DNA from: Sulfurovum sp. | GTDB lineage: Bacteria; Campylobacterota; Campylobacteria; Campylobacterales; Sulfurovaceae | NCBI GenBank assembly: GCA_003978395.1 | Contig: QNZV01000063.1 | Location: 1 to 42,277 of the forward strand | Length of the DNA: 42,277 nt | Reading direction: 5' to 3' | Notes under the pieces: model-generated | What the model was told of the DNA's origin: nothing | The model's input: the letters and a program-made list of their open reading frames with translations, nothing else | Databases searched by the model: none | Position numbers and translations under genes: made by a program | Part shown: in pieces, positions 7,976-17,936 of the stretch | Layout: each line of letters starts with the position of its first letter | Numbering within the stretch: the first letter of the stretch is position 1

Positions 7976-9421
7976 TTATTCAATATAATGTGTTCCTAAA
8001 CTCTCTTTACGTTTCAACGCAGCTTCTACAATGGCTGAAGCTGTATTAAGTCGAAGTTCTAGAAGTCGACCTATATCTCTATTTTTCATATCATAAATAG
8101 CATTTTTTGCTTTTAATAATCCTTTTTTAGTCCGTATAACACCTATATCATCCCACATAATTCTTCGTAAACGTTGTTTATAGATTTCATCCTTTTCATG
8201 ATGAACTATATTTTTATACTCTTTGTCGAATTTTGGAATTTCAACCTCGTTTTTCTCTTTTTTTAATATATAATCCACTGCTCTTTTAGCAAAAACAACA
8301 CCTTCAAGTAGAGAGTTCGAAGCCAAACGATTTGCTCCATGTACACCTGTACTAGAAGCTTCTCCAATCACATAAAGTCCCTCTATTCCTTCTACACATC
8401 CATTCGTATCACATTTTATTCCACCTACAGCGTAATGAAATGCTGGAGATATTGGTACTCGGTCTTGTGGAAAATTATACCCAATAGCTTCAAAACTTCG
8501 TGTAATATTAGGGAAACGTTTCGAAAACCACTCCGTATCAAACATAGAGAAATCGAGATAAACCTCTTCGCCTGTTTTTCGTTTATGGTCAAAAATAGCA
8601 CGACTTACAATATCCCTACTTGCAAGTTCTCCCCGTTCATCATAATCAAACAAAAAACGTCTTCCATCTTCAGCTACAACATGTGCCCCTTCTCCACGTA
8701 AAGCTTCTGTCAAGAGTAATTTTCGAGCAAAAGGTGTTTTTACAAATACCGTTGGGTGGAACTGCATCATCTCCATATCGGCTAACTCTATTCCTTTTTC
8801 AACACAAATTCCATGAATATCTGCCGAAACAGTTCGTGAATTGGTATTGAATTCGTAAAGTGACCCTACCCCACCAGAGGCAATAATAATATCATCTGCA
8901 AAAATGGTTTTATGTTTATAATTAACCAATGCTTTAACTCCAAAACAACGACCATTTTCAATCAGTAAATCATAAACCAAAGTATTTCGTTGGAGTTGAT
9001 GTCTATTTTGAAGCATCAAAAAATAGTGCATATAACGTCCTGTTGCATCCCCTCCTGCATGAACTATTCGTTCAGTAGAGTGGGCTGCCTCTTTAGTATA
9101 AACAATATTTCCCTCTTCATCAACATCAAATTCCATTCCTTTTTTAATAATATCTTTTGTTGTCTCTAAAGAGGTACGGCTTAGAATCTCTACAGCCTCT
9201 TTATCATTGTGATACGCTCCTGCTTCTAGTGTATCTTTTACATGTGACTCAATATCATTTTCATCTAAAGCTGTAACCATTCCCCCTTGAGCATAAAATG
9301 TATTACACTCCCAAGGAATATCCTTACAAACTACCAAAACTCTCTTCTCTTTTGGAATATTCATTGCCGCATAAAGTCCTGCAACACCTGCACCAATAAT
9401 CAATACATCATATCTCATCAT
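7976..9421 (-). CDS. nadB: L-aspartate oxidase
   Basis: A 481-residue FAD enzyme that oxidises L-aspartate to iminoaspartate, the first step of de novo NAD synthesis with NadA. The N-terminal Rossmann motif GAGVAGLYAA (about 10-19) binds FAD. HSTERIVHAGGDATGR, the TEALRGEGAH signature and the C-terminal helical domain are as in NadB. Length is slightly short of E. coli NadB (540), as in many Campylobacterota. The first two codons are both ATG; AGAGGA is better placed for the second (9418). Unlike fumarate reductase FrdA, it lacks the surrounding frd genes. Confidence 0.95.
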   Translation of the reverse strand: MMRYDVLIIGAGVAGLYAAMNIPKEKRVLVVCKDIPWECNTFYAQGGMVTALDENDIESHVKDTLEAGAYHNDKEAVEILSRTSLETTKDIIKKGMEFDVDEEGNIVYTKEAAHSTERIVHAGGDATGRYMHYFLMLQNRHQLQRNTLVYDLLIENGRCFGVKALVNYKHKTIFADDIIIASGGVGSLYEFNTNSRTVSADIHGICVEKGIELADMEMMQFHPTVFVKTPFARKLLLTEALRGEGAHVVAEDGRRFLFDYDERGELASRDIVSRAIFDHKRKTGEEVYLDFSMFDTEWFSKRFPNITRSFEAIGYNFPQDRVPISPAFHYAVGGIKCDTNGCVEGIEGLYVIGEASSTGVHGANRLASNSLLEGVVFAKRAVDYILKKEKNEVEIPKFDKEYKNIVHHEKDEIYKQRLRRIMWDDIGVIRTKKGLLKAKNAIYDMKNRDIGRLLELRLNTASAIVEAALKRKESLGTHYIE

Positions 9422-9454
9422 TTTCCTCTATATTTCTCATTGTAAATAAAACTG

Positions 9455-9460
9455 ATTATA
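9455..9460 (-). promoter_or_regulatory. -10 element for nadB
   Basis: TATAAT on the minus strand, 34 bases upstream of the nadB ATG, within a 12-base palindrome (TGATTATAATCA). The palindrome probably reflects the -10 and need not be an operator. Confidence 0.5.
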
Positions 9461-9636
9461 ATCAAGATTTATTTAGAGGTATATTATTTGATAAATAAAT
9501 AAAGAACTACTCAGTTAAAAAATAGGTTATAGTAAAATTAGATTAAATATTAAATAGTAAATAGTTATTTTTACAAACAGTTAAGCTTCATTTAGTTACT
9601 ATATTACATACGAGAAATACAATAATGGAGAGTAGT

Positions 9637-10296
9637 ATGGCATTTTTTTCAAAAGACAAAGAGATAAAAAAAGAGATAAAAGAGATAAAACCACAACAAC
9701 AAAAAAAGGCTGAACCTATAAAAGCAACTACAGATACAACTATTTCTAAAAATATTACAATTGAGGGTAATATTTCAGGTACAGATGCAATTACAGTAGA
9801 GGGTATACTTCTTGGAGATATTACGGTAAACAATGTAGTAATTGGAAAAAATGGCTCTGTAAAAGGCTCAATTACAGCCCAAAAAGTAATTATTAATGGA
9901 AAGGTAGATGGGGCTGTAACATGTAATGATTTAGATATTATGCATAACGGTTATGTAACCAATAAAATTCATGCCAATAAAATAATGGTAAGTGGAGAGA
10001 TTTTAGGAGATGTTTTAGCCGAAAGTTCTATTAATGTTACTCCTACAGGAAAAATAAAAACAGACGCATTGATGTCTAAACATGTGACAGTTAATGGTAC
10101 TATTGAAGGTAAAATCTCAGCCTCTGAACTTCTTGCTGTTGGGTCAAATGGATTTGTTAATGGAGAAATTTCAGTTAAAAACATTAGAACAGATGAAGGT
10201 GGACGTGTTATTGGTAGTATGGCAATGTATGAAGCTCCACAAGTTCAAAATAAAAAAGAACCTGAAATGCTTGATGCTACCATTGAAGAAGAATAA
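9637..10296 (+). CDS. Bactofilin (polymer-forming cytoskeletal protein), long form
   Basis: A 219-residue protein with a Lys- and Glu-rich N-terminal tail (about 1-30) followed by a right-handed beta-helix of about nine rungs. The rungs repeat patterns such as VEGILLGDI, INGKVDGAV, VSGEILGDV and VNGTIEGKI every 15-18 residues. Bactofilins self-assemble into filaments without nucleotide and help set cell shape, often together with M23 peptidases. The rung number exceeds the roughly six of a usual bactofilin domain. An upstream ATG at 9625 is in frame, but GGAG lies six bases before 9637, so 9637 was chosen. The nearest M23 peptidase is the Csd3-like gene 12 kb away. Confidence 0.9.
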   Translation: MAFFSKDKEIKKEIKEIKPQQQKKAEPIKATTDTTISKNITIEGNISGTDAITVEGILLGDITVNNVVIGKNGSVKGSITAQKVIINGKVDGAVTCNDLDIMHNGYVTNKIHANKIMVSGEILGDVLAESSINVTPTGKIKTDALMSKHVTVNGTIEGKISASELLAVGSNGFVNGEISVKNIRTDEGGRVIGSMAMYEAPQVQNKKEPEMLDATIEEE

Positions 10297-10299
10297 TTT

Positions 10300-10404
10300 T
10301 TATTCTTGTTGGGAAGATTTTTCTTCCCAATAAGGATTTGCTTTATAACCACATCCCAATAACAATAGACAGCAAATAGATGCTATAATTATTTTATGAA
10401 ACAT
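10300..10404 (-). CDS. Very small lipoprotein, LptM-like
   Basis: A 34-residue reading frame: a short positive N terminus (MFHK), a hydrophobic core IIIASICCLLLL, a lipobox LLLGC with the lipidated cysteine at position 18, then CGYKANPYW and an acidic-polar tail. The CGxKxxPY pattern directly after the lipidated Cys is the hallmark of LptM (YifL), the small lipoprotein that helps mature the LPS translocon LptD. It lies between the bactofilin stop and the DUF721 gene, antisense to no real gene except their edges. An in-frame ATG at 10425, preceded by AGGTAGGGAT, would give 41 residues and a larger overlap with the divergent gene. The start is uncertain; the lipobox is clear. Confidence 0.7.
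   Translation of the reverse strand: MFHKIIIASICCLLLLGCGYKANPYWEEKSSQQE
10309..10330. terminator. Hairpin after the bactofilin gene
   Basis: An 8-base perfect stem (TTGGGAAG / CTTCCCAA) with a 6-base loop, 12 bases past the bactofilin stop. No T tract follows on either strand. It also lies inside the 3' end of the small lipoprotein frame. It could stabilise an mRNA end rather than terminate. Confidence 0.4.
10384..10389 (+). promoter_or_regulatory. -10 element directly before the DUF721 gene
   Basis: TGCTATAAT, an extended -10, ends 6 bases before the ATG at 10396. Transcription would then begin at or next to the start codon, giving a leaderless or nearly leaderless message. Confidence 0.5.
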
Positions 10405-10842
10405 GCCAATACTATTATCTCTCATATTAAATCCCTACCTCAATTTAAAATACTTAAAAGTCACTATTGTTATCAAAAGTTTATCGCCTCTTTATCTCCT
10501 AAGTTTCAAAAAGCTATTGCTTTTATTTATGTTCGAGAGAATACACTTTTTATAGCTCTCTCACATCCTGGATTTAAAATGGAACTAAATTATAATAAAG
10601 ATTCATTAAAAGATGTATTAAATATGTTAACTTACGTGGATAAAAACTGTCAATCCTTAAAAGCTTCCAAGGTAGTACTTTTTAACTCAAAACACCTATC
10701 TATTCTAAAAGAGGAAAAGATACCCAATATGATTACCTATTACAAAGAGCTCTCTTTTGGAAAATTTAAGATAGAGAGTGAAGACAAAGAGTTGATTGAA
10801 GCTTTTGAAAAGATAAGAGACTCTATCGAGAAAAAGCTCTAA
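10396..10842 (+). CDS. DUF721/DciA-like protein
   Basis: A 148-residue protein. The N-terminal half carries a helix followed by beta strands with FIYVRENTLFIALSHPGFKMELNY, which resembles the DUF721 fold of DciA, the ancestral loader of the DnaB helicase. The Campylobacterota forms are divergent, so the family call is tentative. Its stop shares a base with the uvrC start (TAATG), so the two are translationally coupled. No Shine-Dalgarno sequence precedes the ATG, and no other upstream start is available before an in-frame stop at 10366. A strong -10 immediately upstream suggests a leaderless transcript. The link to uvrC suggests a DNA-related role. Confidence 0.65.
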   Translation: MKHANTIISHIKSLPQFKILKSHYCYQKFIASLSPKFQKAIAFIYVRENTLFIALSHPGFKMELNYNKDSLKDVLNMLTYVDKNCQSLKASKVVLFNSKHLSILKEEKIPNMITYYKELSFGKFKIESEDKELIEAFEKIRDSIEKKL

Positions 10843-12638
10843 TGTACAAACAGATATTTCAAACCCTACAACATCTACCCAACCAAGCAGGAGTCTATCA
10901 ATACTTTGATAAAGATAGTAGATTACTCTATGTAGGAAAAGCAAAAAATCTAAAAAATCGTATAAAAAGTTATTGGCGATTTAGCCCAAATTTTCATCCT
11001 AACCCTACTCTAAATCTACGAATTCTCCGTATGTTGTCGCAGTCTGTTCGTATAGAATACATTGTAGTCGAAACAGAAGAAGATGCACTTATTTTAGAAA
11101 ACTCGTTAATTAAACAGCTCAATCCTAAATACAATATATTACTAAGAGATGATAAAACCTATCCCTATATTTATATAGATGAGAATCAAAAGTTTCCACG
11201 CTTTGAGCTAACACGAAAAGTTATAAAAGGTAAAAATATTATCTATTATGGACCATTTCCAAATGGAGGAAAAGTTCTACTCGATGCTCTTTATGAAGTA
11301 TTTCCTTTAGTTCAAAAAAAATCTTGCTTACGTGAAGGAAAAGCGTGTCTTTTTTATCAAATAGAGAAGTGTTTAGCACCTTGCGAGGAAAAAATATCTA
11401 AAGAAGAGTATTTTAATATAGTAAAAAAAGCAAAAGATGCCATTATAAAACGAAAGATTTTAATAGAGGTACTACATAATAAAATGGTAGAACTTGCTAT
11501 GGCTGAACGCTTTGAAGAGGCAGGAAAAGTACGAGATAATATTAAAACCATAGAATCATTAACCATTGGTTCAAACCTTGAATTACTTTCAAAAGAGAAT
11601 ATAGATATTTTTGCTATTGTAAATGGTAAAACAAAAGGTGTAATTGTTAAACTTTTTATGCGTTCAGGCAAGATTATATCCTCCTCTTTTTCTACTTTTA
11701 GAACATCTCATATTTTTGATAGCAATGAAGTATATAAACAAGCTCTATTAGAATTCTATAATCATGAAGCACCTCAAATTGCAAAAACTATTTTAATTGC
11801 TGATGATGTTGAAGACAAAGAAGAGTTGTCTCAACTTTTGAGCCGACGATTCTCTAAAAAAATTAATATTATCTATCCAAAACAGGGAATAAAACTAAAA
11901 CTTATTAATCTTGCACTCAATAATGCCAATGAACTATTAAAGAATAGTCCCAATGAACAAGAAGAGATAGAGAAAAAAATATCTGAACTTTTTGAATTAG
12001 AGACTACTCCTTATAGGGTAGAAAGTTTTGATAATTCACACATGATGGGTACAGCAACAGTAGGAGCAATGGTTGTATGGGAAGAGGGAAAATGGCTAAA
12101 AAAAGCCTACAGGCGATATGAACTAAACACAAAAGATGAATATGGACAGATGAAAGAGATGCTCACACGAAGAATTGAAAGTTTTGCAAAAAACTCTCCA
12201 CCCAACTTATGGATTTTGGATGGTGGAGAGACGCTAAGAAAATTAGCAATAAACCTCTTAGAACAATCAAATATGACTTTGGATGTTATTGCAATAGCAA
12301 AAGAGAAGCTTGATGCAAAAGCCCATAGAGCTAAAGGTTCAGCAAAAGATATTATTTATACAAACAAATCTGTTTTTGAACTCACAACTACAGATAAACG
12401 ACTGCAATGGGTTCAACGCCAACGTGATGAAGCACACCGTTTTGCCATTACTTACCACCAAAATAAAAAGCGTAAAGAGGATATAAAAAATTCTCTTTTA
12501 CAAAAAAAAGGCATTGGTCCTGCTACCATAAAGAAGCTTCTTAACTATTTTGGAACTTTCCAAGCTATAAAAAATGCAACTTATCAAGAGATTTCAGTAG
12601 CTAGCAGTGAAAAAGTTGCTAAAATATTAAAAACATAA
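10842..12638 (+). CDS. uvrC: Excinuclease ABC subunit C
   Basis: A 598-residue nuclease that makes both incisions around UvrAB-bound DNA lesions. In order: a GIY-YIG nuclease (GVYQYF and LLYVGKAKNLKNRI, residues about 17-45), a Cys-bearing middle region, a UVR domain that binds UvrB (about 200-240, EEAGKVRDNI), the RNase H-like nuclease (VESFDNSHMMGTATVGAMVV), and a C-terminal helix-hairpin-helix (KKGIGPATIKKLLNYFG). Length matches the family. It starts within the stop of the DUF721 gene. No clear terminator follows in the 172 bases before the next gene. Confidence 0.97.
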   Translation: MYKQIFQTLQHLPNQAGVYQYFDKDSRLLYVGKAKNLKNRIKSYWRFSPNFHPNPTLNLRILRMLSQSVRIEYIVVETEEDALILENSLIKQLNPKYNILLRDDKTYPYIYIDENQKFPRFELTRKVIKGKNIIYYGPFPNGGKVLLDALYEVFPLVQKKSCLREGKACLFYQIEKCLAPCEEKISKEEYFNIVKKAKDAIIKRKILIEVLHNKMVELAMAERFEEAGKVRDNIKTIESLTIGSNLELLSKENIDIFAIVNGKTKGVIVKLFMRSGKIISSSFSTFRTSHIFDSNEVYKQALLEFYNHEAPQIAKTILIADDVEDKEELSQLLSRRFSKKINIIYPKQGIKLKLINLALNNANELLKNSPNEQEEIEKKISELFELETTPYRVESFDNSHMMGTATVGAMVVWEEGKWLKKAYRRYELNTKDEYGQMKEMLTRRIESFAKNSPPNLWILDGGETLRKLAINLLEQSNMTLDVIAIAKEKLDAKAHRAKGSAKDIIYTNKSVFELTTTDKRLQWVQRQRDEAHRFAITYHQNKKRKEDIKNSLLQKKGIGPATIKKLLNYFGTFQAIKNATYQEISVASSEKVAKILKT

Positions 12639-12763
12639 ATTGTTAAAAAAAAACATTTTAAATATACAACAGAACAGTCTTTATTATTTAATACAATTTT
12701 AAACTTGACTTAATATTTTAATTTAAATAAACAAGGTTAGATTAATATATATTTTAGTCTTTT

Positions 12764-12769
12764 TATAAT
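12764..12769 (+). promoter_or_regulatory. -10 element for the phosphorelay operon
   Basis: TATAAT in a T-rich context, about 42 bases before the GTG start of the PAS gene. The rest of the 172-base gap is very AT-rich, with no hairpin or repeat that stands out. Confidence 0.45.
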
Positions 12770-12810
12770 AAAGTTATAGATAAGGTTAAGACCCAATACA
12801 AAGGAATGAT

Positions 12811-13218
12811 GTGCATCGACCAATAGCATTAGATGTAGAATATACTTTTACAAAAAATCTAATATATGAAATTAATCTAAAAGGGATTATCACTTATGCT
12901 AATAAATATTTTTGTGAAGTTACAGGTTTTAGGAAATCGGAACTAATAGGAAAAAATCACTCTATATTTAAACATCCTGACGTACCTGATAAAATATACA
13001 ATAACCTTTGGTCAACAAAAAAAGAACTAAAACAGTGGTTTTCTACCTTAAAAAATATGCGTCGAGATGGGATGTTTTTTTGGTCAGATATTCATTGTAC
13101 TGTAAAATATGACAAAGATTCAAATATAATTGGTTTTATTGTTGTACATAAACCAATAACATCAAAGCTAAATATAGAAGAAGAGATTGAGCGATATGCT
13201 CAATATAAAAATAATTAA
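12811..13218 (+). CDS. Single PAS domain protein
   Basis: A 135-residue protein made of one PAS domain of the Aer-like type: DLKGIITYANKYF-like start, VTGFRKSELIGKNHSIFKHPD, WSTKKELKQWF and RRDGMFFWSDIHCTV. Such domains often bind FAD or another cofactor and sense redox or oxygen. No output domain is attached, so it must act through a partner. It is the first gene of a four-gene unit with an HPt protein, a hybrid kinase and a receiver. The start is GTG, chosen because AAGGA lies six bases upstream and the nearby ATGs are out of frame. Confidence 0.85.
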   Translation: MHRPIALDVEYTFTKNLIYEINLKGIITYANKYFCEVTGFRKSELIGKNHSIFKHPDVPDKIYNNLWSTKKELKQWFSTLKNMRRDGMFFWSDIHCTVKYDKDSNIIGFIVVHKPITSKLNIEEEIERYAQYKNN

Positions 13219-13243
13219 AGATATAAAAAAGAGTGAGGCAATT

Positions 13244-14383
13244 ATGTATTACGGATACAATGATAACAAACAACTAGTCGTAGCAGACCAAGAATTTATT
13301 AAACTTTTAGACTACAATTCTTTTGATGAACTTATCAAAGAGAATATTATTAACGCGATTAGATTTGAAAAAAACATAATATCTATAGAACAAACCGATC
13401 AAAATATAAACGCAAACTTTAAACGTACACAAATGGAAGGAACATTAAGTAAATTTTACCTTATTGAGTTAGAAAATGTCTCGATTAACAAAGTTGGTCA
13501 AGTAGATAAAGATTTTAAACCAAGTTATAAATCTATCTACTTAGATGTAGAGAAAATCTCTGAGGAGATTGGATTATCGGTCGAGGATTATAAACTCTAT
13601 CTTGATAGTTTTATTGACCAATCTATTATTGATGAAAAACGCCTACTAGAGGGGAATGATAAAGTTATTAAAAATTTATCAAACCTTGCACTAACATTAA
13701 AAATACCACATATTAATATTTTACTTTTAAAAATTCAAAAGCTTTCTCCACGTGAACGAAGACCACTAATAGATAAATATTATACTAAATTGGCTCTACT
13801 TAGTTTGGAAAAACCTGAAAATGAAGAGTTTGAAGATATGTTAGTTGAAGATAATTTAGAAAAGGAGAATAAAGAAGAGGTTTTAAACGCACGTTTTACT
13901 GATTTACTAAAAACTGTACCAACAGAGACAGACAGTAACATAGAAGTAAAAGAAGAAGATTTTCAAGATTTTATCACAGAGGTTCATGCTCCAACAGTTG
14001 TTAAACCTCAAAATAACATTAAAGAGATAGACCTTGAAAATATATCTCCATTACCAATATCATATAGCCCTCAAACAGCTGCTGATGAGTTAAATTTACC
14101 TGTAGTATTAATAGAAGAGTTTGTTGATGATTTTATAGAACAAGCACGACAAGATAAAGACCATTTGCTAACATCATATTATCAAAAAGATATGGATAAC
14201 ATTCATGAACTAGGACATAAGCTAAAAGGTGCTGCAAGCAACTTACGTATCAATGAATTAGCAGATATTTTAGAAGAGATACAATTTTGTACAGAACATT
14301 CAAAACTTGAAGAACTTCTTATCAAATATTGGGGTCATTTCTTATCGTTAGAAGACTATATGAAACAGCTTACTAGAGCATAA
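13244..14383 (+). CDS. HPt-domain phosphotransfer protein with N-terminal PAS-like region
   Basis: A 379-residue protein. The C-terminal 100 residues form a histidine phosphotransfer domain with [15 protein letters not shown]325 is the expected phosphorylated residue. The first 90 residues look PAS-like ([20 protein letters not shown]), and the middle is acidic and probably flexible. ATG at 13244 was chosen for its GAGG five bases upstream; in-frame upstream starts exist at 13196 (ATG) and 13187 (TTG) but overlap the PAS gene. Its position between the PAS protein and the hybrid kinase suggests it carries phosphate from the kinase receiver to a final receiver. Confidence 0.8.
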   Translation: MYYGYNDNKQLVVADQEFIKLLDYNSFDELIKENIINAIRFEKNIISIEQTDQNINANFKRTQMEGTLSKFYLIELENVSINKVGQVDKDFKPSYKSIYLDVEKISEEIGLSVEDYKLYLDSFIDQSIIDEKRLLEGNDKVIKNLSNLALTLKIPHINILLLKIQKLSPRERRPLIDKYYTKLALLSLEKPENEEFEDMLVEDNLEKENKEEVLNARFTDLLKTVPTETDSNIEVKEEDFQDFITEVHAPTVVKPQNNIKEIDLENISPLPISYSPQTAADELNLPVVLIEEFVDDFIEQARQDKDHLLTSYYQKDMDNIHELGHKLKGAASNLRINELADILEEIQFCTEHSKLEELLIKYWGHFLSLEDYMKQLTRA

Positions 14384-14397
14384 AAGAAAGGATTACA

Positions 14398-17300
14398 GTG
14401 CAACTTTACAATAGAATACGACTTATTAGTACCCTCCCACTACTATTGCTTTTTTTTATAGCAAGCTACTTTATATATAGCTCTTATACAAATATAGAAA
14501 AAAGTAATCTCTTATCAAAAACCATTACAAAAAATAGGGAACTCCATAATCTTATATCAGGAATTGAAAAGGAGAGAGGATTATCTGCTATTGCAATTGC
14601 TACAAATAGAGCAGATAACATTATGTTAGCAAAACAGATAGCTAACAATGATTTAGTTATTAATAATATAAAAAGCTCCTTATCTAAAGAAGAGATTGCT
14701 AGTTTATCAAACAAAATATCTGCTATTCGTCTAAAACTACCGAAGAAGAGTAACTTTAGAGAAACTTTTCATGACAAATATAATGATACTATCTTAGCAC
14801 CTTTAGAAAAAAAATTAAGTAGTTATAATATTCCTATAAATACAGATATTGAAGCACTTCAAAACTCTTTAAAACAGCTCTATTCTGATAGTAAAAATAG
14901 TAGTTTAGAGAGAGATTATCTAAGCTATTTTATTGCAGGAAAAAAACCACTAAATTTAATAGAACTATCTTTTCTAAACAGTATAAAAAGTCATTTAAGT
15001 AGTTTTCAAAAAGAGCAAATCGAAGATAGTGTTCTTAAAGAGGATTTAGAAGTTTATCTGAATAGACCAGAAGTTAAAAAAGATCTTCAATTAGTAGAAA
15101 TATCCTATATTAAACTTCAAAAGAACTTTAGAAATGGTGCATTTAAGACTTCTGTATTTGTATGGTTGAAACAAGCTAACAAAAAATTAGAACACCTCAA
15201 TATACTACAAAATAAGTTTGAAACAAGAGTTCAAGAGAAAATTAAAGAGTATCAAACAACACAATATATTATTTTAGCTATTGCAAGTTTTATTATTTTA
15301 CTTACTATTATTCTAGCTATTATTGGAACAATTACTCGAAAAGAACTTAGTAGTAATATGAAGGATCTAGAAGAGATTCTAAATAATGCTGTTCAAGAAG
15401 CAGATACACACTTTGAATCTTCTAATCTTTCTGCAATAAAAGATATTGACCTTCATAACAGTAAGGGGATGAAAGAGGCGTATAAATTTATTGAACTACT
15501 TATTGAAAATGCAAAAGCAGATAAAATTGAAGCCTTAGAAGCAAATGAATCAAAATCACTATTTTTAGCAAATATGTCTCATGAAATCAGAACCCCTCTC
15601 AATGGTATTGTTGGCTTTACAGAACTTTTAAAAAGTACTGAGTTAAATAGTGAGCAGATAGAGTTTACCAATATTATTGAGAAAAGTTCAGAAAATTTAC
15701 TTGCTATTATTAATAATATTTTGGACCTTTCAAAAATAGAGAGTAATAAGACAGAGCTTGATATGATTATTTTTGATCCTATTGTTGAGTTTGAGAATGC
15801 TATAGAGACTTATGGTGTTCGTGCTTCAGAAAAAAATATTGAACTCAATTTCTTTTTAGACCCAGCCATCAATAAAAAACTTTTAGGCGATTCTGTCAAA
15901 ATAAAAGAAGTTATTATCAATCTCTTAAGTAATGCAATTAAATTTACTGATCTTGGTGGGAAAATATCCATAGAGATTAAACAGGTATCGAGTATAGATA
16001 ATAAAACTGAAATTTCATTCTCTATTCATGATAATGGTGTAGGAATGACCAAAGAGCAACAACTCAACGTCTTTAATGCCTTTACACAAGCTGATGTTTC
16101 TATTACTAGAAAATATGGTGGCACAGGATTAGGTCTAACTATCTCAACAAAATTCTTAGAACTTATGGATTCCAAGCTTGAACTCGAGAGTCAAAAAGAG
16201 AAGGGAAGTCGTTTCTTCTTTAACATTATATTTGAAGAGGTTCTTGAAAGTACAGAATTAGGAGCAACACCATCATTTGAAGAGATTGAAATTTGTAAAT
16301 TTAACTATGAGCTACCTATGCAACAAGATATTTATCTCTCAAAATATTTAGAATATTATAATGTAATAAGCAAATCTTTCTCGACACCTTCTGATTTAAA
16401 AAGATGTAATGAGAATGAGGAGATCAAGAGTATTTGGATTGATATTGATGACTGTAGCGACGAAATTATTAGAACAATTCGTAAGCTAAAATCAAATAAA
16501 CTTATTTTACTTTCAAGTTTTTCAAATCGAAATAAACTTGAATCACTAGAGATGAGTGTTACTCAAGTTCTTTACAAACCTATTACTCCAACTAAAATTG
16601 TTCAAGGTTTGCAAGCAGTTAGTCAAAAAGGAGAGAGAGAAAAGAACAGAGTTTCTACTCAAACACAAGAGTTCCCATTTCAAGATTTCCAATTTGAAGG
16701 AAAAATATTAGTTGCAGAAGATAACTTTATCAACCAAAAACTTATAAAACAGATTCTTCTGCGATATGGTGTTTCTGTTGAACTTGCAAATAATGGATTA
16801 GAAGCTTTTGAAAAACGTAAAAACAAACAGTATGATTTAATCTTTATGGACATACAGATGCCAGTTATGGATGGTGTTGAAGCAAGTCATGAGATTGTCA
16901 ACTACGAAACAGAAGAAGAGCTAAAACATATTCCAATAGTTGCATTAACAGCCAATGCACTTGATGGAGACCGAGAACGTTTCATATCTGAAGGTTTAAA
17001 TGAGTACATTCCAAAACCTATAGAGACAAATGAGTTACTCTTTATTCTAAAGAAGTTTTTGAAACCAAAAATAAAAATAGAGAAGTCAGTAGGGATTCAA
17101 AAAGAGGAGGAGATAAAAGAAGAGACTCAAAGAGATGAAGCTACTCTTTTATTTGATGAGGAAAAGTATAATGAGAACACAACTATAGATATACTTACAG
17201 AAGAAAAGAGTATAGAGGAAAAAATCATTCTTATTGCAAAAAAGAATCCACTTGAATCAAGAATTCTTTCTAAAGTAATCAATAATATGGGCTACAATAT

Positions 17301-17562
17301 TGAAATTGTTCAAAACATTAATCAGATAGAATCTTTAATTCAAAACAGAGACTATGATATGCTTTTAATTGATAAAGACTTTAAAGATTTTAATAACGAT
17401 ATTTTACAAAAACAGCACTTCGCAATGAATGTCATTATGATTTCTAGTAGTAAAATTGATACTCAAGAGTATAACAAAGAACTTATCAAAGAAGTGATTT
17501 TTGGAGTAATCACACGAAGTAAGATCGAGAAAATTATTCAACACTACAAAGGTAAAAAATGA
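14398..17562 (+). CDS. Hybrid sensor histidine kinase with NIT-like periplasmic domain
   Basis: A 1054-residue membrane kinase starting at GTG with AAGGA upstream. A first membrane segment (about 9-28) and a second (about 285-312) flank a helical periplasmic domain. Its [18 protein letters not shown] is the ERG signature of nitrate/nitrite-sensing NIT domains. Then follow a HisKA domain with the phosphorylated H395 ([11 protein letters not shown]), a HATPase domain ([16 protein letters not shown]), a degenerate receiver-like domain (about 640-755), a full receiver with D818 ([10 protein letters not shown]), and a second degenerate receiver-like domain (about 940-1050). The stop overlaps the next gene by four bases. 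The ligand is inferred only from domain similarity. Confidence 0.9.
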   Translation: MQLYNRIRLISTLPLLLLFFIASYFIYSSYTNIEKSNLLSKTITKNRELHNLISGIEKERGLSAIAIATNRADNIMLAKQIANNDLVINNIKSSLSKEEIASLSNKISAIRLKLPKKSNFRETFHDKYNDTILAPLEKKLSSYNIPINTDIEALQNSLKQLYSDSKNSSLERDYLSYFIAGKKPLNLIELSFLNSIKSHLSSFQKEQIEDSVLKEDLEVYLNRPEVKKDLQLVEISYIKLQKNFRNGAFKTSVFVWLKQANKKLEHLNILQNKFETRVQEKIKEYQTTQYIILAIASFIILLTIILAIIGTITRKELSSNMKDLEEILNNAVQEADTHFESSNLSAIKDIDLHNSKGMKEAYKFIELLIENAKADKIEALEANESKSLFLANMSHEIRTPLNGIVGFTELLKSTELNSEQIEFTNIIEKSSENLLAIINNILDLSKIESNKTELDMIIFDPIVEFENAIETYGVRASEKNIELNFFLDPAINKKLLGDSVKIKEVIINLLSNAIKFTDLGGKISIEIKQVSSIDNKTEISFSIHDNGVGMTKEQQLNVFNAFTQADVSITRKYGGTGLGLTISTKFLELMDSKLELESQKEKGSRFFFNIIFEEVLESTELGATPSFEEIEICKFNYELPMQQDIYLSKYLEYYNVISKSFSTPSDLKRCNENEEIKSIWIDIDDCSDEIIRTIRKLKSNKLILLSSFSNRNKLESLEMSVTQVLYKPITPTKIVQGLQAVSQKGEREKNRVSTQTQEFPFQDFQFEGKILVAEDNFINQKLIKQILLRYGVSVELANNGLEAFEKRKNKQYDLIFMDIQMPVMDGVEASHEIVNYETEEELKHIPIVALTANALDGDRERFISEGLNEYIPKPIETNELLFILKKFLKPKIKIEKSVGIQKEEEIKEETQRDEATLLFDEEKYNENTTIDILTEEKSIEEKIILIAKKNPLESRILSKVINNMGYNIEIVQNINQIESLIQNRDYDMLLIDKDFKDFNNDILQKQHFAMNVIMISSSKIDTQEYNKELIKEVIFGVITRSKIEKIIQHYKGKK

Positions 17563-17936
17563 ACTTTAAAGTTTTAATTGTTGATGATGACTATATCAAC
17601 CGTATGCTTCTTACTTCTTTATTAAAAAGAACCCTTTATAAAATAGAGATTATTGAATCTGTTGATGGAGAAGATGCGCTAAGAAAATGTAAAGAGAATC
17701 TAGATATTCAACTTATTCTACTAGATGTAGAAATGCCCAATATGGATGGTTCAAAATTTTTAATTAACTATAAAAAAAATAGATCTTTACCAGACATACC
17801 TATTATTGCTGTCTCTTCTAATGATTTACGAATTAAAGAGATATTAGAGTTAGGAGCTCACTCTTTTCTTGTTAAACCTGTAACTGAAGAGAAACTATTA
17901 TCAGCAATTATGAAATCACAAAAAAAACAGAGATAA
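17559..17936 (+). CDS. Single-domain response regulator (CheY-like)
   Basis: A 125-residue receiver domain with no output domain. The acidic pocket is VDDDY near the N terminus, the phosphorylated residue is D56 ([11 protein letters not shown]), and K103-P104 sit in FLVKPV. The ATG overlaps the hybrid kinase stop by four bases. It is the likely last acceptor of the upstream phosphorelay and would act by protein contact, as CheY does at the motor. No neighbouring motility gene names its target. Confidence 0.9.
   Translation: MNFKVLIVDDDYINRMLLTSLLKRTLYKIEIIESVDGEDALRKCKENLDIQLILLDVEMPNMDGSKFLINYKKNRSLPDIPIIAVSSNDLRIKEILELGAHSFLVKPVTEEKLLSAIMKSQKKQR

Noticed and set aside
8339-8850. Two overlapping plus-strand open frames inside nadB
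   Set aside because: Both are antisense to conserved nadB sequence and resemble no known protein.
9453-9464. TGATTATAATCA as a Fur-like operator
   Set aside because: It coincides with the -10 of nadB, is only 12 bases long, and nadB is not a known Fur target; the palindrome is explained by TATAAT.
12639-12810. TTGACT near 12705 as a -35 box
   Set aside because: The sequence 17 bases further (TAAACA) is a poor -10, and the better TATAAT lies about 60 bases downstream.
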